A stretch of DNA of 45,825 nucleotides from JBGPHT01 sp041484525 (GTDB taxonomy: Bacteria; Acidobacteriota; Terriglobia; Bryobacterales; Bryobacteraceae). A program made the translations under genes and the position numbers. Below the pieces are notes generated by a model. The model ran no database searches. It was given only the letters and a program-made list of their open reading frames with translations, and was not told the origin of the DNA. How positions within the stretch are numbered: position 1 is the first letter of the stretch; the number at the start of each line of letters is the position of its first letter. The stretch covers positions 1-45,825 of the forward strand of contig JBGPHT010000053.1 of assembly GCA_041484525.1 (NCBI GenBank). The letters run 5' to 3'. Positions 1-8,261 of the stretch are shown here, one piece after another.

Positions 1-41
1 AAATCAAGATACCCCATGGATGTTTTGAACGTCATTTGGGT

Positions 42-203
42 ATGCGCGGAAACGACGGCCAACTGCAGCCCGGAATGTTCAGCTACGTGTCCCTGGAAGG
101 GCGTGTGCCCGCAGACCATCCGCTACGTGCCATCCGCCAGCCCTTCGGCCCGAGTACAATAGATCTGTGCCCCGCTTCGTTGTTACAGCGGTCTTCGCGC
201 TAG
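42..203 (+). pseudogene. Transposase N-terminal remnant (IS5/IS1182-like, DUF772-type start)
   Basis: Reading from the ATG at 42 gives MRGNDGQLQPGMFSYVSLEG followed by RVPADHPLRAIR, the typical N-terminus of DDE transposases of the IS5/IS1182 group (DUF772 domain). The similarity stops near base 141. The frame then runs through unrelated sequence to a TAG at 201-203, which gives 53 codons instead of the usual 300 or more. No DDE catalytic core is present. The remnant lies directly upstream of, and overlaps, the start of the peptidase gene at 167, so the insertion or its decay has reshaped that upstream region. The family name rests on recognising the motif; the exact IS is unknown. Confidence 0.72.
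155..160 (+). promoter_or_regulatory. Candidate -10 box (TACAAT), leaderless start for the peptidase gene
   Basis: TACAAT ends six bases before the GTG at 167, which would place transcription start at or next to the start codon. There is no Shine-Dalgarno sequence in the gap. The same arrangement recurs before several other genes here. The box lies in the end of the transposase remnant, so the present promoter may have formed after the insertion. Confidence 0.4.
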
Positions 204-1939
204 CCGCTGCCTGGCCGGCGTCTGCGCAAACTCCCTTCTTCCCGTTGAAAGATATCCGGCCCGGTATGCGGGGTGTCGGACGGACCGTCTTCGCCGGCAA
301 CCGAATCGAAGAGTTCCAGGTCGAAATCCTCGGCGTCCTGGATAACGTCGGGCCCAAGGAATCCCTCATCCTCGGACGGCTCTCGGGCGGGCCGCTCGAA
401 CATACCGGCGTCATGCAGGGGATGAGCGGCAGCCCGGTCTACATCGATGGCAAGCTCGCCGGCGCCGTCGCCATGGCGTTTCCCTATGCCAAGGATCCCA
501 TCGCCGGCATCCGCCCCATCGAGGACATGGTGCGGCACTCGAACAATGGCGCCGCGCCCGCCAACCGCGGCTCGGCCGTCGCCCTATTAGATAAGGACGT
601 CACTCGCCGCTTGCCCAAACCAGAACCGTCGTTCGCATCGGGCGAGGCGCGCATGATCGATATCGCCACGCCCATCTCCTTCGGTGGATTCAGCCGCGCC
701 ACCGTGGAAGCGTTCGCGCCGCAACTCCGCGCGCTCGGGCTCGAACCGCGCCAGGGCATTACAGCCGGGGCCAAGGTCGAGCCCGCCATGGGCAATCCCG
801 CCGACCTCAAGCCGGGCTCCATGATCAGCGTGCAGCTCATGGCGGGCGACCTTTCGGTGGGCGCCGATGGCACCGTCACCCACATCGACGGCACGCGTCT
901 CTACGCTTTCGGCCACCGGTTCCTCGACATCGGCGCCACCGCGCTGCCCTTCGCGCGCTCCGAAGTGGTCACGCTCCTGGCCAACGTCAATACCTCGTTC
1001 AAGCTCTCCACGGCCAAGGAGTGGATGGGCACCATCAACCAGGATCACAACACGGCCGTGTCGGGCGAACTCGGAAAGCGCGCCCCCATGTCTCCGGTTT
1101 CGATTTCGATCGCGCGCGGCGGCCGTCCCATCGAGTCCTATCAGATGCAGATGGTGAACGACCCGATGCTTTCGCCGCTGCTCATTCAGATGGCCGTCTA
1201 CTCCGCCATCGACGCCACGGAGCGAACCACGGGCGCCGCATCGCTCCGGATTTCGGGCGAATTTGAATTTCAAAACGCGGCCTCGCCGGTGCGGCTGAAC
1301 AACATGTTCGCGGCGGATAACGGCTCGGCCATGATGGCGTCTCTGTCGGCTGCGGTGCCGCTCGCCTACGTGATGCAGGGCGGGTTCGAAGCGCTGCAAT
1401 TGAAGAAAGTCACGCTCCAGATCGATGCCTTCGATCAGAAAAAACAGCTCACGATCGACGGCATTTCGGTCTCGCGGCCGCAGGTCCGCGCGGGCGAGAA
1501 GGTGCAACTGAACGTGGCGCTGGTGGGCGAAAACGGGGCCGAAATCACCCGCCGCTTGGAATACCAGGTGCCGATCGGCGCCGAGCCGGGCCCGCTCTAC
1601 TTCACGGTGGCGGACGCCGGCAACACCAACCTGGCGGATTTTCGCCAGGTGCTGACGGTTACGCCGCGCACGTCCACGCAGTTGATCGGCACCGTCAACA
1701 ATCTGCACCCGAACAACAAGGCGTACGTGCGGGTGTGGCGCGGCGACCCCGCATTCCAGCTCGAGGGAGCGGACCTGCCGGACCCGCCGGCCTCGGTCGC
1801 GCTCATCCTGGCGGGGTCGCAGTCCTCGCTCGCCGGCATTACCCAGACGCGCAATTCGAAGATCGCCGAAATGGAAGTGGATGGAGGCGAGATGGTCATT
1901 TCCGGCGTCAAAACGATTCAGGTGGACGTTAAGGAATGA
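167..1939 (+). CDS. Secreted SpoIVB/S55-type serine peptidase-like protein
   Basis: A 590-residue exported protein. Residues 1-21 form a signal peptide ending in ASA-Q. Residues 25-125 hold the S55 signature: PGMRGVGRTVF, then GMSGSPVYIDG (residues 85-95; Ser87 is the likely nucleophile by analogy with GDSGGP) and IAGIRPIEDM. A candidate catalytic His lies much later, in AFGHRF (His250). In SpoIVB the His precedes the Ser, so the motif order is reversed here. The C-terminal 170 residues look like an Ig-like beta domain. The GTG start is preceded by a -10-like hexamer and no ribosome site. The stop overlaps the next gene by 4 bp (ATGA), implying an operon with the propeller and DinB genes. The substrate is unknown. 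The fold assignment is good, but peptidase activity is inferred only from motifs. Confidence 0.78.
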   Translation: MPRFVVTAVFALAAAWPASAQTPFFPLKDIRPGMRGVGRTVFAGNRIEEFQVEILGVLDNVGPKESLILGRLSGGPLEHTGVMQGMSGSPVYIDGKLAGAVAMAFPYAKDPIAGIRPIEDMVRHSNNGAAPANRGSAVALLDKDVTRRLPKPEPSFASGEARMIDIATPISFGGFSRATVEAFAPQLRALGLEPRQGITAGAKVEPAMGNPADLKPGSMISVQLMAGDLSVGADGTVTHIDGTRLYAFGHRFLDIGATALPFARSEVVTLLANVNTSFKLSTAKEWMGTINQDHNTAVSGELGKRAPMSPVSISIARGGRPIESYQMQMVNDPMLSPLLIQMAVYSAIDATERTTGAASLRISGEFEFQNAASPVRLNNMFAADNGSAMMASLSAAVPLAYVMQGGFEALQLKKVTLQIDAFDQKKQLTIDGISVSRPQVRAGEKVQLNVALVGENGAEITRRLEYQVPIGAEPGPLYFTVADAGNTNLADFRQVLTVTPRTSTQLIGTVNNLHPNNKAYVRVWRGDPAFQLEGADLPDPPASVALILAGSQSSLAGITQTRNSKIAEMEVDGGEMVISGVKTIQVDVKE

Positions 1940-4197
1940 TTCTTCCCATGCGCCGATATGCCCTGCCTGCCGGAGCCCTCGCTGCCATTTGTGCGGCGCT
2001 CGTCCCAGTAGTTTTCGCCAGCGGCACCGTGGCGTGGGAGATGAACTCCTACGGCGATTTCGTGCGCGGGCGCTTCGATGGCATCTCGCTCAGCCGCGAA
2101 GGGCGCCTTTCGCTCGCACCTAAAATCGAGACGATCTTCACCTCCGACCAGCCCGTAATCTGGAGCGTCGCGCAGGCCTCGGACGGCACGCTCTACGCCG
2201 CCACCGGACACCGCGGGCGCGTCTACCGTATCGACCCCGCCGGCAAATCCACGCTCTTGTGGACGGCCCCCGAGCCCGAAATCTTCGCCGTTGCAGTGGA
2301 CCGCACCGGCGCACTCTACGCCGGTACCTCGCCCGATGGCAAGGTCTACCGCATCGTGAACGGCAAGGCGGAAGAGTACTTCACGCCCAAGACCAAGTAC
2401 ATCTGGACACTGGCCGCCGGTCCCGATGGCGCGCTGTACGTGGGCACTGGTGAGGGCGGCAAGATCTTCCGCGTGGATGCGGCCGGGAAGGGCGAAGTCT
2501 ACTACGAAACCGGCCAGTCGCACGTCACGGGCCTCGCGGTGGATTCGCAGGGGCGCCTGCTGGCGGGCACCGAGCCCAACGGCCTTCTCTATCGCGTGTC
2601 GGCCAAGGACAAGGCCTTCGTTCTTTATGACGCGAGCCTGCCCGAGATCCGCGCCATCGTTCCGCTGCCGGATGGCACCGTGTATGCCGCGGCGCTCGGC
2701 GGATCCATTTCGAAGCGCGCGCAGTCGGCGGCGCAGGCGGCACAGGGCTCGGGGGCGGGCACGTCCGTCACTTCCACGACGACCACCATCACAGTGGACG
2801 CGCAGGCGTCTGAAATCAAGCCGCCCGATCCCAAACAGCCGCAGGCGGCAGCGGCGGCCTCGTCCACGCCGCAGGTGAGCACGCAGTTCAATCCGGTGGT
2901 GGACGTAAGCGGCGTGGAGAAATCGGCTGTCTATCGCATCAATCCCGATAACACCGTCGAGACCCTCTGGAGTTCCAAGGAAGAGAATGTCTACGACCTG
3001 CTGGCGCTGGATCGGCAGATCCTCTTTTCTACCGACCAGGACGGCCGCATCTACGGCCTGGCGCCGGACCGCCGCGTGACGCTCGTCACCCAGACCAACG
3101 AAGGCGAGACCACGCGCCTGTTGCCCTCGAATCATTCCGTGCTGGCTGCCACGGGCAACATGGGCCGGATTTTTCGGCTGGGCGAAACGCCGGGCGCGGG
3201 CGGCTCGTACGAGGCCCCGGTGCACGATTCCGGCACCGCCTCCCGCTGGGGCAGTTTGAGTTGGCGCGCCGACGTGCCGCAGGGCGCCGCCATCAAATTC
3301 CGCACGCGTTCCGGCAACTCGGCCCGGCCGGACCGCACCTGGAGCGAGTGGTCGGAGCCGCTCACCGATTCCGCCGGCTCGCGCATCGCCAGCCCGAATG
3401 CGCGCTACATCGAGTGGAAGCTCGAAATGACCGGGTCGAACGGCGCCACTCCCATGCTCAATAACGTGACGCTGGCGTACCTTCCGCAAAACTCTCCTCC
3501 CGTGCTGAAGAGCATCAACGTGATCACGCAGGCGGTGGCGGCCGCGCAGGCAGCTAAGCCGGCCGCGGCCGCGACGGCGGCATATAGCGTGACGGTGGGC
3601 GATGGCGATTCGAACACCTCCGCGGGCACTCCAACGCAGACGCTGCCGCGCGCGGCCAATCAGCAGATCACGCTGACGTGGCAGGCCGAAGATCCGGATG
3701 GCGACCGCCTGGTCTACAACGTCTTCTTCCGCGGCGCCGATGAGACGCGCTGGATGCTGCTGCGCAGCGACATGCACGAAAACTCCATCACGTTCGATGC
3801 CGATATCATGGCCGATGGCAAGTACTACTTCCGCGTGCTGGCCTCGGACCGCGAAGCCAATCCGCCGGCCAGCGCGCGGGAGGTGCAGTTGGTCAGCGCG
3901 CCCGTGATGATCGACAACACGCCGCCGATGCTCACGATAGGCGCGGTGCGGTATTCGGGCGGCACGGCGCACGTGGAATGGGAAGCCGCCGACGCCGCCA
4001 GCGCGCTGCGCCGGTGCGAGTATTCGCTCGATGCGGCCAGTTGGGCGCCGGTGGAAGCGGCCGACGGAGTGATCGATTCGCTCCGCGAGAAATTTGCGCT
4101 CGACCTCACGGGCCTCTCCGCGGGCGAGCACCTGCTGGTGATCCGCGCGGCGGACAGCGCCAACAATTTCGGCACGACGAAGGTCATTCTGCGATGA
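1936..4197 (+). CDS. Secreted beta-propeller protein with C-terminal Ig/FnIII-like domains
   Basis: A 753-residue exported protein with a hydrophobic signal segment at residues 7-29. Residues 55-250 contain repeats of about 40 residues of the form DGTLYAATG-hRGRVYRID, typical of NHL/WD40-like or sensor-type beta-propellers. A low-complexity Ala/Ser/Thr/Pro linker (about residues 258-312) interrupts the propeller, which then resumes (SAVYRINPDNTVETLW). From about residue 420 come a beta-sandwich with RSGNSARPDRTWSEWSEP and then Ig-like or cadherin-like segments (LTWQAEDPDGDRLVYNV). No catalytic motif is visible, so it probably binds or scaffolds something in the periplasm or outside the cell. 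The 4-bp overlap with the S55 peptidase gene on one side and the DinB gene on the other suggests translational coupling. A joint role with the peptidase is inference. Confidence 0.7.
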   Translation: MILPMRRYALPAGALAAICAALVPVVFASGTVAWEMNSYGDFVRGRFDGISLSREGRLSLAPKIETIFTSDQPVIWSVAQASDGTLYAATGHRGRVYRIDPAGKSTLLWTAPEPEIFAVAVDRTGALYAGTSPDGKVYRIVNGKAEEYFTPKTKYIWTLAAGPDGALYVGTGEGGKIFRVDAAGKGEVYYETGQSHVTGLAVDSQGRLLAGTEPNGLLYRVSAKDKAFVLYDASLPEIRAIVPLPDGTVYAAALGGSISKRAQSAAQAAQGSGAGTSVTSTTTTITVDAQASEIKPPDPKQPQAAAAASSTPQVSTQFNPVVDVSGVEKSAVYRINPDNTVETLWSSKEENVYDLLALDRQILFSTDQDGRIYGLAPDRRVTLVTQTNEGETTRLLPSNHSVLAATGNMGRIFRLGETPGAGGSYEAPVHDSGTASRWGSLSWRADVPQGAAIKFRTRSGNSARPDRTWSEWSEPLTDSAGSRIASPNARYIEWKLEMTGSNGATPMLNNVTLAYLPQNSPPVLKSINVITQAVAAAQAAKPAAAATAAYSVTVGDGDSNTSAGTPTQTLPRAANQQITLTWQAEDPDGDRLVYNVFFRGADETRWMLLRSDMHENSITFDADIMADGKYYFRVLASDREANPPASAREVQLVSAPVMIDNTPPMLTIGAVRYSGGTAHVEWEAADAASALRRCEYSLDAASWAPVEAADGVIDSLREKFALDLTGLSAGEHLLVIRAADSANNFGTTKVILR

Positions 4198-4631
4198 GTG
4201 CGACCGCCGGCCGGTTGGCGCGGTTGCTCGAAGAGGCGCCGCCGCGGCTGGCCGCCATCTCCGACGCCGATGCCGGCCGCCGTCCCGCGGCCGAGAAGTG
4301 GTCGCGCCGGGAAATCCTGGGGCACCTGATCGATTCCGCCGCTAACAACCACCAGCGGTTCGTACGCGCGCAGCTCGTCCCGCACCTCGATTTTCCAGGC
4401 TACGAGCAGACAGCGTGGGTGGCCGCCCAGGAGTACGCCGGCGAGTCGTGGCCGGCCCTGGTCGACTTGTGGCTGCTGTACAATCGCCATCTGGTTCACG
4501 TGATGCGCGCGGTGCCGGAAAACAAGCTTGCGCACACCATCTCGCTGGGAGGGGGCGCGCCCATGACACTCGGATTTGTCATCGACGACTACCTCAGTCA
4601 TCTGGAACATCATCTGGCGCAGATTCTGTAG
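4194..4631 (+). CDS. DinB-family (DinB_2) metalloenzyme-like protein
   Basis: A 145-residue cytoplasmic four-helix-bundle protein of the DinB/YfiT superfamily. Signature stretches are EKWSRREILGHLIDSAANNH near residue 35 and DDYLSHLEHHLAQIL at the C-terminus; the histidines there match the usual metal-binding triad. These proteins are often thiol-dependent transferases or of unknown substrate. I chose the ATG at 4194, which overlaps the upstream stop in ATGA; a reading frame extending further upstream lies inside the propeller gene and is not used. It is translationally coupled to the propeller gene, but there is no evident functional link. The family call is firm; the reaction is unknown. 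Confidence 0.82.
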   Translation: MSATAGRLARLLEEAPPRLAAISDADAGRRPAAEKWSRREILGHLIDSAANNHQRFVRAQLVPHLDFPGYEQTAWVAAQEYAGESWPALVDLWLLYNRHLVHVMRAVPENKLAHTISLGGGAPMTLGFVIDDYLSHLEHHLAQIL

Positions 4632-4645
4632 ATTCGTAAACCCCC

Positions 4646-5290
4646 ATGCCCAAGCGGCTCGGGAAATATCGGAATCTTGTCATAATCGCGAGCCTGTTCG
4701 CAGGCTTCACCGCGATCCTGCTTGCGATTGGTTGGCACATCGCGCATCCTGCCGGACCCTGGGACGCCCTGGCGAAGTCCAACCCCCAGTTGCGCGCTTC
4801 CAGGCACTCCCCGATCCTCCTGATCGATCCCGTATCGAAGCGCCAGGCCTTTGTTCATTCCGATGACGCGGGCCCTTTCGCAGCGGCTCTGGTCGACTGC
4901 AACGATTTCGACGCCACGAATCCGCCCGCCTGGTTCCGCATGCCTCCACTCTCCCGGCGGGAGACGTGTGTTCGTTTGCAAAACGGGGACGGTGAAACGC
5001 ACGCGCTGAACCTGCTGACGACCCTCGAAATTCCCGACTTGTGGGAGAAGTTCTATGCGCCTCTCGTCGAAGCGGCGGGACTCACAGCCCATGGCGGAAC
5101 GTCGTCAGGCTCACCGGGAGAGCTGGGCAGCGACTACTTGATGAAGTGGGGGAGTGCGGACTATGCGAGCGGCCCGAATGGACCGGCCAAACGCATCGGC
5201 AGGTGGATGGACTACTTCATCGACCCGCCCGGCGGCGGCCCTCCGTTGACGACTGTGCACGCGCGTTCTACTGGGGAGATCGAACCATGA
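4646..5290 (+). CDS. Membrane-anchored hypothetical protein
   Basis: A 214-residue protein I do not recognise. It has a basic N-terminus (MPKRLGKYR) followed by one hydrophobic segment (about residues 11-33), so it is probably anchored in the inner membrane with the rest outside. Three cysteines (in VDCND, ETCVRL and nowhere near a lipobox) could allow a disulphide. The C-terminus is Gly/Pro rich (DPPGGGPPL). The start ATG at 4646 has no clear Shine-Dalgarno; TAGATT ends 11 bases upstream, overlapping the preceding stop. It lies 14 bp after the DinB gene on the same strand and may belong to the same transcript. Confidence 0.62.
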   Translation: MPKRLGKYRNLVIIASLFAGFTAILLAIGWHIAHPAGPWDALAKSNPQLRASRHSPILLIDPVSKRQAFVHSDDAGPFAAALVDCNDFDATNPPAWFRMPPLSRRETCVRLQNGDGETHALNLLTTLEIPDLWEKFYAPLVEAAGLTAHGGTSSGSPGELGSDYLMKWGSADYASGPNGPAKRIGRWMDYFIDPPGGGPPLTTVHARSTGEIEP

Positions 5291-5326
5291 CGATCGTTAC
5301 TCTTCACCGCCCTTGAGCGAGCTGAG

Positions 5327-5758
5327 CTACCGTTGCGAAGCCCGCAGTTGTTGGGCGATCTCCGCCAGGCTTGTGAGGGGCGGTGCTACCGCGTCCGGCG
5401 GCGGCGAGTCCGGCGGCAGGACGCCCGAAATCAAATCGTCCGCCCACTTCGGAAGCGGCGTTCTCGGAGCGCCGGCCCCGGACCGTCTAGCCAAGTCCTG
5501 ATCCGCCTCGTCGATGTCCTCCTGCCCGTCGGGATCCCAGCGCGACGCGTTGCTGGCCTGCCAGGCTTTCTGATACAACACGAAGCAGGCCCGCGCCCAT
5601 GCGAATGCTTTGGCGGCACTCACGGCGTCATGTTCCGCCAGTTCTCTGCCGGACTGCATCCAGGCAGCGCCCAGCGAAAGGACGGTCCAATGGTCTAGCC
5701 AGCCAAGAATCCGAGCGACCGAAGTTTCCACGATTTCCAGCTTAGAAGGATTTGACAT
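5327..5758 (-). CDS. Hypothetical protein, helical with Pro-rich tail
   Basis: A 143-residue protein of unknown function. The first 80 residues look helical and aromatic (ARILGWLDHWTVLSLGAAW, AKAFAWARACFVLYQKAW). The tail is Pro/Asp rich (SGVLPPDSPPPDAVAPP). Codon choice and composition look coding and unlike an antisense shadow. The nearest ATG (5758) overlaps the ATG of the divergent yjbR-like gene by two bases in a CATG. A downstream GTG (about 24 bases in, preceded by GGAA) is an alternative start. Its promoter would have to lie inside the neighbour, so the true start is uncertain. Confidence 0.55.
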   Translation of the reverse strand: MSNPSKLEIVETSVARILGWLDHWTVLSLGAAWMQSGRELAEHDAVSAAKAFAWARACFVLYQKAWQASNASRWDPDGQEDIDEADQDLARRSGAGAPRTPLPKWADDLISGVLPPDSPPPDAVAPPLTSLAEIAQQLRASQR

Positions 5759-6119
5759 GAAGAAAGATACCGCCGGAAAACAACTGCAGCGAGTGCGGAA
5801 AATCTGCGCCGCTTTGCCCGAAACTACCGAAAAGCCCTCGCACGGCGAACCGACCTTCTTCGCCGGCAAGAAGGTCTTCGTCATGTTCGCCAACAATCAC
5901 CACAACGACGGGCATATCGCGATCTGGATTCCCACGCCGCTCGGTCAACAGGCGACGCTCATCAAGTCTTCGCCCGACACATTCTTCAAGCCGCCCTACG
6001 TCGGCGTCCGTGGTTGGGTCGGCATTGAGCTGGATCGCATTGGCGACGCCGAGCTGGCGGAGCATATTCGCCAGGCCTGGCGATTGATCGCACCGAAGAA
6101 GCTGACGGCGATGGTTTGA
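5757..6119 (+). CDS. MmcQ/YjbR-family protein
   Basis: A 120-residue protein with the YjbR/MmcQ pattern: RKICAALPETTEKPSHGEPTF, then FAGKKVFVMFANNHHNDGHI, and the late conserved WVGIELDR with a C-terminal helix AEHIRQAWRLIAPKKL. The family has a CyaY-like fold and is annotated as DNA-binding, but its role is not settled. The ATG at 5757 is supported by AGAAGGA six bases upstream; the frame continues upstream but without family similarity. It is divergent from the hypothetical gene at 5327-5758. Confidence 0.85.
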   Translation: MKKDTAGKQLQRVRKICAALPETTEKPSHGEPTFFAGKKVFVMFANNHHNDGHIAIWIPTPLGQQATLIKSSPDTFFKPPYVGVRGWVGIELDRIGDAELAEHIRQAWRLIAPKKLTAMV

Positions 6120-6129
6120 ACGCCCCTGT

Positions 6130-6135
6130 TATGCT
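6130..6135 (+). promoter_or_regulatory. Candidate -10 box (TATGCT) for yihY
   Basis: TATGCT ends six bases before the GTG start at 6142, again placing the predicted transcript start at the start codon. No ribosome site is visible between them. Confidence 0.35.
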
Positions 6136-6141
6136 ACCCAT

Positions 6142-7026
6142 GTGCGGCTGAACCTCGGGACCTTCGCCTGGCTGCTGCGGCGAAGCTTGATCGCCACATT
6201 TGACGACGGCTGCTTCGGCATTGCCAAAGGCGCCGCCTACTCCGCGCTGCTCTCGTTTTTCCCCGTGCTCACTTCCGCCGCTACCATCCTGGTAGAGACG
6301 CGCGCCCAACTGGTCTCCAACCTGCTCGAAAGCGCGCTCTCGGAAATCGTGCCGCCAGGCACCGAAGACCTGGTGCTGCAGCAGTTCCGCGTTACCGGCG
6401 CGAGGCCGCTCACGCTCCTGGTGGTGGCCGGACTCGTCTCGCTGTGGGCAGCCTCGGGCGTCATCAAAAGCCTGATCGAAGGATTCCAGGCCGCCTACCA
6501 CGTACCCCGCAACCGCAGCTTCCTGCGGCAGACCACGGTGGCGATTGCGCTGGTCCTCCTCTCGGCCGCGCCGCTGATCGCAGCGTCGTTGCTGGTCCTC
6601 TTCGGCGAGCAGGTGGAACGCGTCGTGCTGCAATGGATGCGGGTGGATCCGTTGTTTACGCCGCTCGCCTGGATGTGGGAATGGGTGAGCCGGCTGATGC
6701 GCTATGTAGTGGCATTCGCCAGCAGCGTGATCGTGGCGGCGACTCTTTACTACTTCGGCCCGAACCGCAAACAGCGCTGGCATTTCGTATGGCCAGGCGC
6801 CATTCTCGCCACCGTGCTGTGGCTGGTGGCCACCAGCGGGTTCGGATGGTATGTGCGAAATATGGCACACTACAACCTTATGTATGGATCGATCGGCGCC
6901 GGCATCGCACTGCTGGTGTGGATGTACCTGATGGCCGCTATCGCCCTGATCGGCTGTGAATTCAACGCCACGTACGAACGCAGCGCCCCCTCAACCGCGC
7001 CCCCGCATCCGCTACAATCGCAGTAG
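6142..7026 (+). CDS. YihY/virulence factor BrkB family inner-membrane protein
   Basis: A 294-residue integral membrane protein with about six hydrophobic segments. The family pattern is clear: DDGCFGIAKGAAYSALLSFFP near residue 20 (the usual G-xAY-xLLSFFP helix), WAASGVIKSLIEGFQAAY near residue 105, LYYFGPNR and the C-terminal GAGIALLVWMYLMAAIALIGCEFNA. Members were once called RNase BN in error; their true function is not established, with transport or envelope roles proposed. The GTG at 6142 is used; an ATG two bases upstream is out of frame and meets a stop at once. The last G of the stop codon is the first base of the next gene. Confidence 0.9.
   Translation: MRLNLGTFAWLLRRSLIATFDDGCFGIAKGAAYSALLSFFPVLTSAATILVETRAQLVSNLLESALSEIVPPGTEDLVLQQFRVTGARPLTLLVVAGLVSLWAASGVIKSLIEGFQAAYHVPRNRSFLRQTTVAIALVLLSAAPLIAASLLVLFGEQVERVVLQWMRVDPLFTPLAWMWEWVSRLMRYVVAFASSVIVAATLYYFGPNRKQRWHFVWPGAILATVLWLVATSGFGWYVRNMAHYNLMYGSIGAGIALLVWMYLMAAIALIGCEFNATYERSAPSTAPPHPLQSQ
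7013..7018 (+). promoter_or_regulatory. Candidate -10 box (TACAAT) for the alginate-lyase-family gene
   Basis: TACAAT lies inside the last codons of the yihY-like gene and ends seven bases before the GTG at 7026. It would give the lyase gene its own near-leaderless transcript despite the tight overlap. Confidence 0.35.
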
Positions 7027-8240
7027 TGACGAGGCTTTCCGTCTTTTTGGTCCTGTTCTCTCTGTCGGTTCAGGCCGCGGATATTCCGATGACGCTGGTC
7101 TCAGACCTCGAAGCTGAGCCCATGCACAGCGCCATCGTTCGCCGGGAGGCGTGGACGGTTGACGACGTGCGCCGCCTGCGCGCCGAAGCCGACAAGCGTA
7201 TGCGCGAAGGCCCGTGGACCGTCACCTCCGAGCGCCCCAAAGGCGTTGAGATCGATCCTCACGATTATTACAGCGAGGCGCCGTACTGGTGGCCCGATCC
7301 GCAGAATCCCAGCGGCCCGTACATCCGCAAGGACGGGCAGACGAATCCCGACCGGTTCCTGGCCAACAAGACCGCGCTGAATTCCATGTGTGACGCGGTC
7401 TTCACCCTCGGCACCGCCGCGTTTCTGCTGGACGACCCGCGCTACGCGCAGCGCGCCGCGCGCGACATCAACACCTGGTTCGTCAACCCCAAGACTCGGA
7501 TGAACCCGAACCTGGAATACTCGCAGGCGGTCCGCGCGGCGAACAACGGGCGCGGCGCCGGGATCGTGGACGGGCGCGTTTTGATCCGCGCCATCCAGGG
7601 CATGGAATTCCTGGCGCAGACCGGCGCATGGGATGCCAAGGATCAGGCCGCCGTGAAGAAGTGGTTCGAAGAGTACCTGCACTGGCTCACCACCAGCCAG
7701 GACGGCTTGGACGAAAAGATGTCCGGTAACAACCACGCCTCGTGGTGGACCGCGCAGGTGGCTGCGGTCGCGACATTTGTGGACAACGCGGCCGAGCAGA
7801 AGGCGACGTTCAATTTCTATCGTGACCGCATTTTCCCGCGGCAGATCCGCGGCGATGGCAGCGCGCCGCGCGAGGAGGCGCGCACGCGGTCGCTCTGGTA
7901 TTCGGCGTTCAATCTGGAAGCACTCACCCTCACCTGCCGCATTGCGCAACTGCACGGTGTGGACCTGTGGTCCGTGAAAACCAAGACCGGCGCGACGCTG
8001 GCAACGGCCATCGACTACCTGGCCCCCTACTTCGCCGATCCCAAGAAGTGGACCAAGGAACAGATCGTGGATTTTTCGAACGAGAGCCTGTACTTCCTCG
8101 CGTTCGCGGGAATGGGGCTCAAGAGGCCCGATTACATTGCTCTCTACCGGAAGCTGGAAAAGCCCGAGGGCGCATGGCTAAGCTTCGTGAACCTTGTAAT
8201 CGGCCGCTGGGAAGCCGCCGCGCACCAAACGCGCCATTAG
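7026..8240 (+). CDS. Secreted alginate lyase family protein (PL5-like)
   Basis: A 404-residue exported protein with a short signal peptide (about residues 1-18, ending VQA-AD). It carries the Alginate_lyase (PF05426) hallmarks: DYYSEAPYWWPDPQNPSGPY followed by IRKDGQTNP near residue 80, and MSGNNHASWW near residue 238, whose Asn-His is typical of the active site. Known PL5 enzymes cleave poly-mannuronate by beta-elimination. Acidobacterial homologues may act on other uronic-acid polymers, so the substrate is inferred only at the polysaccharide level. The GTG start overlaps the preceding stop by one base. No sugar transporter or other polysaccharide lyase is nearby. Confidence 0.86.
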   Translation: MTRLSVFLVLFSLSVQAADIPMTLVSDLEAEPMHSAIVRREAWTVDDVRRLRAEADKRMREGPWTVTSERPKGVEIDPHDYYSEAPYWWPDPQNPSGPYIRKDGQTNPDRFLANKTALNSMCDAVFTLGTAAFLLDDPRYAQRAARDINTWFVNPKTRMNPNLEYSQAVRAANNGRGAGIVDGRVLIRAIQGMEFLAQTGAWDAKDQAAVKKWFEEYLHWLTTSQDGLDEKMSGNNHASWWTAQVAAVATFVDNAAEQKATFNFYRDRIFPRQIRGDGSAPREEARTRSLWYSAFNLEALTLTCRIAQLHGVDLWSVKTKTGATLATAIDYLAPYFADPKKWTKEQIVDFSNESLYFLAFAGMGLKRPDYIALYRKLEKPEGAWLSFVNLVIGRWEAAAHQTRH

Positions 8241-8249
8241 TTTCGGACG

Positions 8250-8255
8250 GATAAT
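8250..8255 (+). promoter_or_regulatory. Candidate -10 box (GATAAT) for the tryptophanase gene
   Basis: GATAAT ends six bases before the GTG at 8262. The 21-base gap after the lyase stop contains no Shine-Dalgarno. A separate leaderless transcript for the tnaA block is the simplest reading. Confidence 0.4.
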
Positions 8256-8261
8256 CGGCTC

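Noticed and set aside
1918..4131. A 737-codon open frame antisense to the propeller gene
   Set aside because: It is Arg/His/Ala rich with no domain, mirrors the GC-rich codons of the propeller gene, and would overlap it entirely.
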